NCBI GenBank assembly: GCA_021778785.1
Contig: JAJYBX010000093.1
Span: 1-7,305, forward strand
DNA from: Acidobacteriota bacterium
GTDB lineage: Bacteria > Acidobacteriota > Holophagae > Holophagales > Holophagaceae
Reading direction: 5' to 3'
DNA: 7,305 nucleotides
The translations under genes and the position numbers were made by a program. The notes below the pieces were generated by a model. It worked only from the letters and a program-made list of their open reading frames with translations, had not been told where the DNA came from and ran no database searches. Of the stretch, positions 1-5,327 are shown piece by piece (the stretch's first letter is position 1; each line of letters begins with the position of its first letter).

Positions 1-185
1 AGCTCCAGGGTGGCGGGCCAGATCTCGCCCGGGTTCTCGTACTTCGAGGTCAGCGCGTGCCAGTCCGCGATCATGTAGAAGGCCTCGCCCCGGCCCTGCA
101 GGAGCGCGAAGTTGTCCAGGGCCCCCACCAGGTGGCCGATGTGCAGGGAGCCGGAGGGCTGGATGCCGGAGAGGATGCGGTGCAT
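1..185 (-). CDS. trpS: Tryptophanyl-tRNA synthetase, N-terminal fragment cut by window edge
   Basis: Charges tRNA-Trp with tryptophan in the cytoplasm; a class I aminoacyl-tRNA synthetase. The visible 61 codons start at the ATG at 185 and run off the left edge with no stop. Seen directly: RILSGIQPSGSLHIGH near the N-terminus, containing the class I HIGH signature (residues 15-18), then MIADWHALTS at about 38-47, which is typical of bacterial TrpRS. The KMSKS loop and tRNA-binding region lie outside the window. A GGAG at 191-194 sits 5 nt before the ATG and supports this start. The gene lies 23 bp downstream of the M50 protease gene on the same strand, so the two are probably one transcript. 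No separate promoter is obvious in the 23-bp gap. Identification is very secure. Confidence 0.95.
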   Translation of the reverse strand, partial: MHRILSGIQPSGSLHIGHLVGALDNFALLQGRGEAFYMIADWHALTSKYENPGEIWPATLE

Positions 186-208
186 GGAGACTCCGAAACG
201 CGCGTGGA

Positions 209-958
209 TCAGAAGTGGAGGATGAGGCGGGCCACGATCTCGATGCCGTAGAACACCAGTCCGAACACCGGGCCGATGACGTAGCCGAGGAGGCCCGTGA
301 GGGCCAGCACGATGAGGATGCCGCCCATCCAGGGCTGGATCCGGTCGAACTTCGGCAGCCATCGCCAGGGCAGGAAGCCCCGCAGGATGCCCGCGCCGTC
401 CAGGGGTCCCATGGGCAGCAGGTTGAAGAGGGCCAGGCCGACATTGATGAGCACCAGGCGGCCCAGCAGGGCCAGGAAGAGCGTGGCCGTGGTGCCCAGC
501 TGCAGCACCTGCAGGCTCTCCACCTTGCCGGCCAGCAGGGCCCGAACGAACACCCGGTACTCCAGCTCGGGCACGGGCACGACGGCCTTCACCACCAGGA
601 ACATGATTCCCAGGAAGACCCCGGCCTGGATCAGGTTCGAGGCCGGGCCGGCGCTGGCCACCAGGGCGTAGCCCACCCGCTGGGTGAACTTCCGGGTGAG
701 CTTGCGGGGATCCACCGGCACGGGCTTGGCCCAGCCGATGAAGGGGAAGCCCGTGGCCATGCCCAGCAGGGGGAAGATGACCGTGCCCAGCAGGTCGATG
801 TGGGCGATGGGATTGAGGGTCATCCGGCCCAGGCTGGCGGCGGTGTCGTCCTCCAGCAGGTAGGCCGCCGTGGCGTGGGAGGCCTCGTGGACGCTCAGGC
901 TGAAGAGCAGCGCCACGTAGCTGACGAGGATGGTGGGAAGGGATAGGTTGTCGAACAC
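209..958 (-). CDS. M50 family (site-2 protease-like) membrane zinc metalloprotease
   Basis: A 249-residue polytopic membrane protein, the usual size for the short site-2-protease-like group that lacks a PDZ domain. Seen directly: the zinc motif HEASH (H24, E25, H28) inside the first hydrophobic segment, the family signature LGRMTLNPIAHIDLLGT at 43-59, a GWAKPVPVDP stretch at 75-84, SAGPASN at 102-108, and NLLPMGPLDG at 179-188, whose Asp187 is the expected third zinc ligand. About five or six hydrophobic segments are visible. All expected catalytic residues are present, so it should be an active intramembrane protease; the substrate is unknown. The start is GTG at 958 with GGAG at 964-967, 5 nt upstream. 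An ATG at 981 on this strand is out of frame. It is followed by trpS after 23 bp and is divergent from the aldehyde dehydrogenase gene. A link to trpS is common in bacteria and need not mean shared function. Confidence 0.93.
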   Translation of the reverse strand: MFDNLSLPTILVSYVALLFSLSVHEASHATAAYLLEDDTAASLGRMTLNPIAHIDLLGTVIFPLLGMATGFPFIGWAKPVPVDPRKLTRKFTQRVGYALVASAGPASNLIQAGVFLGIMFLVVKAVVPVPELEYRVFVRALLAGKVESLQVLQLGTTATLFLALLGRLVLINVGLALFNLLPMGPLDGAGILRGFLPWRWLPKFDRIQPWMGGILIVLALTGLLGYVIGPVFGLVFYGIEIVARLILHF

Positions 959-1048
959 CCGGGCTCCGGCAGAACCTCCATGCTAACCGCTCGGTTGGCC
1001 ATCTTCCCCGGGGCCGGGCTATCCTGGGACCTCCAGCCGGGAGCCGCC
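959..1048. promoter_or_regulatory. Divergent promoter region between M50 protease and aldehyde dehydrogenase genes
   Basis: This 90-bp gap separates two divergent genes, so it should hold both promoters. Rightward, a -10-like TATCCT lies at 1020-1025 with a weak -35-like TTGGCC at 995-1000; the 19-bp spacer is long. Transcription from it would begin around 1032, upstream of the ATG at 1049 and downstream of the in-frame ATG at 980, which supports the shorter aldehyde dehydrogenase start. Leftward, a -10-like TAGCAT (minus strand, 980-985) precedes the GTG at 958, but I see no good -35 for it. No clear operator palindrome was found. The assignments are by eye only. Confidence 0.35.
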
Positions 1049-2653
1049 ATGTACCTGAAACCGAATTTGCCGGCCGCAGCCAGCGCCGGGAAGTCCGTGA
1101 TCGGCTTCAACATCATCAACGGGCGCGAGCTGGAGGGGGATCTCTCCATGATCGAGTCCCGCTCCGCCGTGGACAAGCGGGACCTGGTGGGCGTGTTCCC
1201 GGACAGCGGGGAGAAGGACGTGGCCCGGGCCGCCAAGGCCGCGGCCGAGGCCTTCACGACCTGGTCCGCCACCCCCGCCCCCGTCCGGGGCGCGGTGATC
1301 CAGCGCACGGGCCAGATCCTCTCGGAACAGAAGGAGAAGCTGGCCCGCATCATCACCCGCGAGATCGGCAAGACCCCCCGCGAGGCCCTGGGCGAGGTCC
1401 AGGAGGCCATCGACACCTGCACCTTCTTCGCCTCCGAGGGCCGCCGCCTCTACGGCCAGACCGTGCCCTCCGAGCTGCCCCACAGGTCACTGACCACCTA
1501 CCGCCGCCCCGTGGGCGTCTGCGGCATCCTGGCCGCCAACAACTTCCCCCTGGCCGTGCCCAGCTGGAAGATCATCCCCGCCATCCTCTGCGGCAACACC
1601 GTGGTGTGGAAGCCCAGCGACGACGCCCCGACGGTGGCCTACCTCTTCATGCTGGCGATGATGGATGCGGGCCTTCCGCCGGGCGTGGTGAACACCGTCA
1701 ACGGCCGGGGCCGCGCCGGCTGCGGCAAGCATTTCCTGGCGGGCATCGACAAGGGCTTCTACCAGAAGTTCAGCTTCACCGGCTCCACCGCCGTGGGCCG
1801 CATGATCGGCGAGGCCTGCGGCCGGAACCTGATCATCCCGAGCCTGGAGCTGGGCGGGAAGAACCCCATGGTGGTCATGCCCGACGCCGATCTCGACCTG
1901 GCCGTGAAGGGCGCCCTCTGGGCCGCCTTCGGCACCGCCGGGCAGCGCTGCACCAGCCTGGCGAACCTCATCGTCCACGAGGCCTGCGCCGCCGAGTTCA
2001 AGCAGAAGTTCATGGCGGGCGTCGAGGCCCTGGAGATGGGCAACCCCATGACCGACCCTGACGTGACCTACGGCCCCATGATCAACCCCCGCTTCGCCGA
2101 GGGCTTCCGCGAGCACTGGGAGATGGGCCGGAAGGATGGGGCGAAGCTCCTCTGCGGCGGCGAGCAGTGGACCGAGACGAACCGCACCGATCGCGTGAAG
2201 GGGCACATCGAGCACGGCCTCTACATGCAGCCCTGCGTATGGGAAGGCGTCACCCCCGACATGGGGCTGTTCCAGAACGAGGTCTTCGGCCCCACGGTGA
2301 ACCTCACGACCGTCAAGGATTTCGACGAAGCCATGGCCTGCGCCAACGGCACGCCCTACGGCCTCTCCAGCAGCCTCTACACCGAGAACCGGCACTGGGT
2401 GGAGCGCTTCAAGCGCGAGATCAAGGCCGGCATGGCCAGCATCAACAACAGCACCACCGGCGCCGAGGCCCACATGCCCTTCGGCGGCAACGGCTGGAGC
2501 GGCAACGGCACCCGCGAGAGCGGCATGTGGGTGATCGACTGGTACACCCGCTGGCAGGCCGTGAACGATGATGCCTCCGGCCGCCTGCAGCTGGCCCAGA
2601 TCGAGACGGACTACGGGCAGCCCAAGGCCAAGACGGACTGGTCGGTCCTCTGA
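1049..2653 (+). CDS. Aldehyde dehydrogenase family protein, ALDH7-like
   Basis: NAD(P)+-dependent oxidation of an aldehyde to a carboxylate in the cytoplasm; the substrate cannot be read from sequence. It has 534 residues, slightly long for a family usually near 490-510. All catalytic landmarks are present: N165 in NNFP, K188 in WKPS, the FTGSTAVG nucleotide-binding loop at 243-250, general base E267 in LELGGKNP, nucleophile C301 in GTAGQRCTS, and E411 in NEVFGP. The 34-residue spacing between E267 and C301 is canonical. GTAGQRCTS and the C-terminal GNGTRESG, followed by a W-YTR and LQLAQ pattern, recall ALDH7 (antiquitin, piperideine-6-carboxylate dehydrogenase) rather than classical ALDH1/2, but LELGGKNP differs from the antiquitin LELGGNN. 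I chose the ATG at 1049 because GGAG at 1040-1043 lies 5 nt before it. An in-frame ATG at 980 would add 23 residues but has no comparable ribosome site and lies before the likely transcription start. Monocistronic by context. Confidence 0.93.
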   Translation: MYLKPNLPAAASAGKSVIGFNIINGRELEGDLSMIESRSAVDKRDLVGVFPDSGEKDVARAAKAAAEAFTTWSATPAPVRGAVIQRTGQILSEQKEKLARIITREIGKTPREALGEVQEAIDTCTFFASEGRRLYGQTVPSELPHRSLTTYRRPVGVCGILAANNFPLAVPSWKIIPAILCGNTVVWKPSDDAPTVAYLFMLAMMDAGLPPGVVNTVNGRGRAGCGKHFLAGIDKGFYQKFSFTGSTAVGRMIGEACGRNLIIPSLELGGKNPMVVMPDADLDLAVKGALWAAFGTAGQRCTSLANLIVHEACAAEFKQKFMAGVEALEMGNPMTDPDVTYGPMINPRFAEGFREHWEMGRKDGAKLLCGGEQWTETNRTDRVKGHIEHGLYMQPCVWEGVTPDMGLFQNEVFGPTVNLTTVKDFDEAMACANGTPYGLSSSLYTENRHWVERFKREIKAGMASINNSTTGAEAHMPFGGNGWSGNGTRESGMWVIDWYTRWQAVNDDASGRLQLAQIETDYGQPKAKTDWSVL

Positions 2654-2660
2654 CCAGTCC
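2635..2660 (+). terminator. Strong stem-loop spanning the aldehyde dehydrogenase stop codon
   Basis: GGACTGGTCGG (2635-2645) pairs with CTGACCAGTCC (2650-2660): an 11-bp stem with one G-U wobble (2644/2651) around a TCCT tetraloop. The outer nine pairs are perfect. The TGA stop (2651-2653) lies in the right arm, so the stem starts inside the coding region. There is no T-run after it, so it is not a textbook intrinsic terminator. It could protect the 3' end of the mRNA, cause weak or factor-dependent termination, or act as a DNA operator for the downstream gene, whose proposed -35 it overlaps. The structure is certain from sequence; the role is inference. Confidence 0.5.
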
Positions 2661-2678
2661 AGGACGAAGCGCTAGAAT
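2650..2678 (+). promoter_or_regulatory. Candidate sigma70-type promoter for the 62-residue protein gene
   Basis: CTGACC (2650-2655) and TAGAAT (2673-2678) are separated by exactly 17 bp and match the -35/-10 consensus reasonably well. Transcription would begin about 2685, giving a leader of roughly 12 nt that begins at or next to the AGGAG ribosome site (2685-2689). The -35 overlaps the aldehyde dehydrogenase stop codon and the right arm of the stem-loop. Confidence 0.45.
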
Positions 2679-2696
2679 GACCCCAGGAGTCCGACC

Positions 2697-2885
2697 ATGA
2701 CCAAGCCCCTCGTCCCCGCCGATCTGCTGAAATCGCTCCAGGCCGTGGACAAGCCGGCGGCCGATGCCGGTTCGTCCAAGCCCAAGGCGAAGCCCCAGCC
2801 CCAACCCACGGTGCGGGCCTCCTCCAAGCCCCAGGGCAAGAGCGGCGGCGCGGCCCACATGCGCTCCAGCAACCGGGGCAAGTAG
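2697..2885 (+). CDS. Small basic Lys/Pro-rich hypothetical protein (62 aa)
   Basis: I do not recognise a family. The protein has 12 Lys/Arg and only 3 acidic residues (net about +9), no Cys, Trp, Tyr or Phe, and a low-complexity middle at about 28-48 rich in KP, PQ and SK pairs. It should be disordered apart from a short amphipathic start (LLKSLQAV, 10-17). The C-terminus is AAHMRSSNRGK. Such composition fits a nucleic-acid-binding or ribosome-associated peptide, but that is only inference. Support for a real gene: GGAG at 2686-2689, 7 nt before the ATG; a good promoter candidate just upstream; and third codon positions that are almost all G or C, as in neighbouring genes. It ends 7 bp before the stop of the convergent gene on the other strand. 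Minus-strand frames over it look like shadows. Confidence 0.65.
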   Translation: MTKPLVPADLLKSLQAVDKPAADAGSSKPKAKPQPQPTVRASSKPQGKSGGAAHMRSSNRGK

Positions 2886-2892
2886 GCCCGGG

Positions 2893-3357
2893 TCACTCGA
2901 ACCGCCACGCCTGGATGGAACTGACGCGCCGCAGCACCTCGGCCACGAGGGCTGGGGCGGCGTCGCCCCGGGTGCGGACCCGCGCGACGTCCCCGCCGGG
3001 CAGATGTACCACATGGATCGAGGCCCCGCCCGGAAAGGCCGGATGACGGGCCAGGGGCCGCGCCAGGGCTTCCAGGTCCAGCGCCTCGAGCCAGCCCCCG
3101 GGCAGCGGCGCCGTGCGCGCCCCGGGCACCAGGGCCCCCACCTCGCGGGCCTGGAGCAGCACCAGGTGGTGACGACCCTCCCTTGTGCCCCGCCAGCCCA
3201 GGAAGGGCGGCAGATCGCCGAAGCCGATGCCGCCCTTCCGCACCTCGGGCCAGGCCCTCAGTTCGGCCACGCCGGCTTCGTCCGCCGCCGCCATGGCCAG
3301 CCGGGCGAGATCCGGCTCGGCGGGAGGCACCCAGGGCTGGAGATCGTCAAAGGCCAT
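2893..3357 (-). CDS. Hypothetical protein (154 aa), divergent from bshC
   Basis: I do not recognise this protein. From the ATG at 3357 it reads MAFDDLQPWVPPAEPDLARL, then a small-residue helix-like stretch, GIGFGDLPPFLGWRG at 43-57, HHLVLLQAREVGALVPGAR at 63-81, SIHVVHLPGGDVARVRTRGD at 113-132, and ends SSIQAWRFE. It has no signal peptide or membrane segment and looks soluble, mixed alpha/beta. The frame stays open upstream through bshC to 4422, but that part is antisense to a well-identified gene. The ATG at 3357 is the first credible start at the bshC boundary. No Shine-Dalgarno precedes it; a -10-like CATCCT lies 7 nt before the ATG, which would suit a leaderless mRNA. Balanced composition and the lack of any better reading on either strand support it. 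Link to bacillithiol is by proximity only. Confidence 0.65.
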   Translation of the reverse strand: MAFDDLQPWVPPAEPDLARLAMAAADEAGVAELRAWPEVRKGGIGFGDLPPFLGWRGTREGRHHLVLLQAREVGALVPGARTAPLPGGWLEALDLEALARPLARHPAFPGGASIHVVHLPGGDVARVRTRGDAAPALVAEVLRRVSSIQAWRFE

Positions 3358-3364
3358 GGGGTCG

Positions 3365-3370
3365 AGGATG
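3365..3370 (-). promoter_or_regulatory. Possible -10 element for a leaderless hypothetical gene
   Basis: On the minus strand these bases read CATCCT, close to the TATCCT seen before the aldehyde dehydrogenase. It ends 7 nt before the ATG at 3357, so transcription would begin at or next to the start codon. I see no convincing -35 hexamer. Weak, offered because no ribosome site is visible for this gene. Confidence 0.25.
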
Positions 3371-3396
3371 GCATGAACGCCGAGTCCGGGTAGGCT
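3368..3396 (+). promoter_or_regulatory. Candidate promoter for a leaderless bshC-bshB1 operon
   Basis: ATGGCA (3368-3373) and TAGGCT (3391-3396) are 17 bp apart. The -10-like element ends 6 nt before the bshC ATG at 3403, so the expected transcription start coincides with the start codon. No GGAG-type site precedes that ATG. The gap between the divergent genes is only 45 bp, so this and the leftward promoter would overlap. Confidence 0.35.
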
Positions 3397-3402
3397 GGGC
3401 CC

Positions 3403-4608
3403 ATGGCGATGGACGGGAGCGGATCCGGCGGAATGGGAGCCCCCAGGCCCGTGGTGGCCACGGGCCAGCAGATCGGCGCGGGCTGGAGCCCGGCCCTCTC
3501 CGTGGCCAAGGCGCTGGCGGCCCTGGCGGAGGCCCGGCGCACCGGCGCCGAGGCCGTGTACTGGCTGGCGGACGAGGACCACGACCGCACCGAGGTCGCC
3601 GCCGTAGTGGGGACCCGGGACGGCCGCCGGATCCGCCGCCGGTTCAGCTTCGAGGCTCCGGAAGGCACCGCCACGGGCTGGCTGCCCTGGACCGGCCGGC
3701 ACCAGGCCGAGGCCGAATCCCTCTGGGGCACCTGCCCCGCCCCCGCCGAGCCCACCCTGCGGGGCCACGCCCTGGCTCTGGGGGAGCCCCTGTGGCGGCG
3801 GGGCCTGCGGCCCTTCTCCCCCACGGATCCGGCGGTGCGGGCACCCATCCAGGCGGTGCTGGAGGGCTGGCGGGCCCTGGACCTGGAGGCCGATCTCCTC
3901 CGGCAGGCCGCGCGCCTGGAGGCCGAGGGCGCCCCCCTGCCCCTCGATCCGCGTACCCAGGCCGCCTGGTTCGCCCTGGATCCCGCCACCGGCCGGCGGC
4001 GGCGCCTGGAACCTCGCGAATCCCTGCCGCCCGGCCGCTGGCTGAGCCCCGGCGCGGCGCTGCGTCCCCTCATGCAGTCCCTGCTCCTGCCGGTGGAAGC
4101 CGCGGTGCTGGGTCCCGCCGAGCGGGCCTACTGGCGACTCTGCGAGCCCCTCTGGGAGCGCGTCGGACTCCCCGCACCCCGCATCGTCCCCCGGCCCAGC
4201 GTCTTCGTGCTGCCGCCCGGGCTGCGCCTGGAGGCCGGCCAGCTGCCCCGCCTCCGGGACGGAGACTGGGCCGGCCTCGCGCCCTGGCCTGGCGACACCG
4301 CCACGGCGCGGTTGCCCATCCCGGATCCCGATCCGGCCTGGCCCGAGGCCATCCGGAAACGGTACGCCGCGGAGCTGGACCGCACCCGCACCCGGCTCGG
4401 CCGCCTCGACCGCCGGCTGCACCGCGAGGCCGCCGCGGCGGCCCTGGGCGGCGATCCCGAGGGCCTGCGGCAGGCCCTGTTCCCCTTCGGGCGGCCCCAG
4501 GAGCGCGTGGTCCCGGGCCTCGAATGGCTGCGGGACGAGGCGCTGCTGGACCGCATCCTCGACCGCATGGACGGCGGCACCGATCCCATTCTCGCGGAGG
4601 CCCCATGA
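3403..4608 (+). CDS. bshC: Bacillithiol synthase (putative cysteine-adding enzyme), compact form
   Basis: Last step of bacillithiol synthesis: joins cysteine to glucosaminyl-malate in the cytoplasm. Family landmarks in order: VVATGQQIG at 17-25, VYWLADEDHD at 52-61 (the family's FWxAxEDHD region), SPGAALRPLMQSLLLPVEA at 215-233 followed by GPAERAYW at 237-244, PRIVPRPS at 259-266, and the C-terminal LFPFGRPQERV at 359-369. It has 401 residues against roughly 500-540 in Bacillus. TGQQ starts at residue 20 rather than near 90, so an N-terminal segment is missing, and the coiled-coil zone (about 313-345) looks short. No start upstream restores it, because the divergent gene begins 45 bp away. 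The ATG at 3403 has no Shine-Dalgarno; ATGs at 3409 and 3433 are alternatives and do not reach the core motif. Its TGA overlaps the bshB1 ATG, so the two are translationally coupled. All recognisable core motifs are kept, so it is probably functional. Confidence 0.9.
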   Translation: MAMDGSGSGGMGAPRPVVATGQQIGAGWSPALSVAKALAALAEARRTGAEAVYWLADEDHDRTEVAAVVGTRDGRRIRRRFSFEAPEGTATGWLPWTGRHQAEAESLWGTCPAPAEPTLRGHALALGEPLWRRGLRPFSPTDPAVRAPIQAVLEGWRALDLEADLLRQAARLEAEGAPLPLDPRTQAAWFALDPATGRRRRLEPRESLPPGRWLSPGAALRPLMQSLLLPVEAAVLGPAERAYWRLCEPLWERVGLPAPRIVPRPSVFVLPPGLRLEAGQLPRLRDGDWAGLAPWPGDTATARLPIPDPDPAWPEAIRKRYAAELDRTRTRLGRLDRRLHREAAAAALGGDPEGLRQALFPFGRPQERVVPGLEWLRDEALLDRILDRMDGGTDPILAEAP

Positions 4609-5324
4609 ACGACGGACTCGACCTGCTGGTGCTGGGGGCCCACCCCGACGATGCGGAGGTCCACGTGGGCGGCCTCCTGGCCCTGGCCTCGGACCGGGGC
4701 CTCAAGGCGGCCATCCTGGATCTCACCGCGGGCGAGCTCGGCACCCGCGGCACGCCCGAGACGCGGCGGGCGGAGGCCCATGCCGCCGCGAAGCTCCTGG
4801 GGGTGCAGCGCATCGTGATGGACTTCCCCGACGGGCGTTTCACCGAGGAGGAGCGCTTCCGGGTGCGCCTGATGGCGGAATTCCGCAGCCTGCGCCCCCG
4901 GGTGCTCATCCTGCCCGCCCCGGAGGACCGCCACCCGGACCACCGCCGGGCCCACCGCCTGGGCCGCGAGGCCGCCTACTACGCCGGGTTGAAGAACTAC
5001 CCCTGCGAGGGCAAGCCCTGGCGTCCCGAGGCCGTGGCCTGGGTGGGCGGCGAGCAGCCGGGCGCCCCCGATCTCCTCGTGGATGTGAGCGCCGTGTGGG
5101 AACGCCGCATGGCCGCCTTCGACGCCTTCGGAAGCCAGTTCGACCAGGATCCCAGCCAGCCGCCCACCCGCATCGCCCATCCCGCCTTCCGCCGCGGCGT
5201 CATCGGCCGCGCCATGCACTGGGGCTCCCTGCGCATGTGCGACTGGGCCGAGGCCCTCTGGTGCGAGAAGCCGGTCCCCCCGGCCCTGCTGCACCTGCTG
5301 GCGGCGCTGGACCGGCACGACTGA
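4605..5324 (+). CDS. bshB1: Bacillithiol biosynthesis deacetylase (GlcNAc-malate deacetylase, PIG-L/LmbE family)
   Basis: Removes the acetyl group from N-acetylglucosaminyl-malate, giving the BshC substrate; a zinc-dependent cytoplasmic enzyme. It has 239 residues, normal for the family. Seen directly: GAHPDDAEVHVGG at 11-23, with H13 and D16 as expected zinc ligands and D15 as catalytic base; the BshB1-type LTAGELGTRGTPETRRAEA at 40-58; FPDGRF at 74-79; EDRHPDH at 107-113 with H113 as third zinc ligand; DLLVDVS at 156-162; and AFGSQFDQ at 174-181, where bacilli have a similar YKSQF. These BshB1 features, together with bshC next door, separate it from other LmbE deacetylases. The start is the ATG overlapping the bshC stop, with GGAGG at 4596-4600, 4 nt upstream. 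It converges on the next gene with 3 bp between stops. BshA is not in this window. Confidence 0.93.
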   Translation: MNDGLDLLVLGAHPDDAEVHVGGLLALASDRGLKAAILDLTAGELGTRGTPETRRAEAHAAAKLLGVQRIVMDFPDGRFTEEERFRVRLMAEFRSLRPRVLILPAPEDRHPDHRRAHRLGREAAYYAGLKNYPCEGKPWRPEAVAWVGGEQPGAPDLLVDVSAVWERRMAAFDAFGSQFDQDPSQPPTRIAHPAFRRGVIGRAMHWGSLRMCDWAEALWCEKPVPPALLHLLAALDRHD

Positions 5325-5327
5325 GCG

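Noticed and set aside
215..946. Plus-strand open frame antisense to the M50 protease
   Set aside because: His/Gln/Gly/Glu-rich shadow of a gene with complete catalytic motifs on the other strand.
980..1048. Upstream in-frame ATG giving a 557-residue aldehyde dehydrogenase
   Set aside because: No ribosome site comparable to the GGAG before 1049, and the likely transcription start lies after 980.
1487..2473. Minus-strand 328-residue open frame inside the aldehyde dehydrogenase gene
   Set aside because: Val/Gly/Ala/His-biased translation with no recognisable motif; a shadow of a gene with full catalytic residues.
3358..4422. Long minus-strand open frame antisense to bshC, continuous with the 154-residue protein
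   Set aside because: Gly/Pro/Ala/Arg-rich translation typical of a GC-rich shadow; bshC on the other strand has clear family motifs throughout.
3183..4604. Plus-strand extension of the bshB1 frame upstream of its ATG
   Set aside because: Arg/Pro/Gly-rich low-complexity translation overlapping bshC; the deacetylase family begins at the ATG at 4605, which has a ribosome site.
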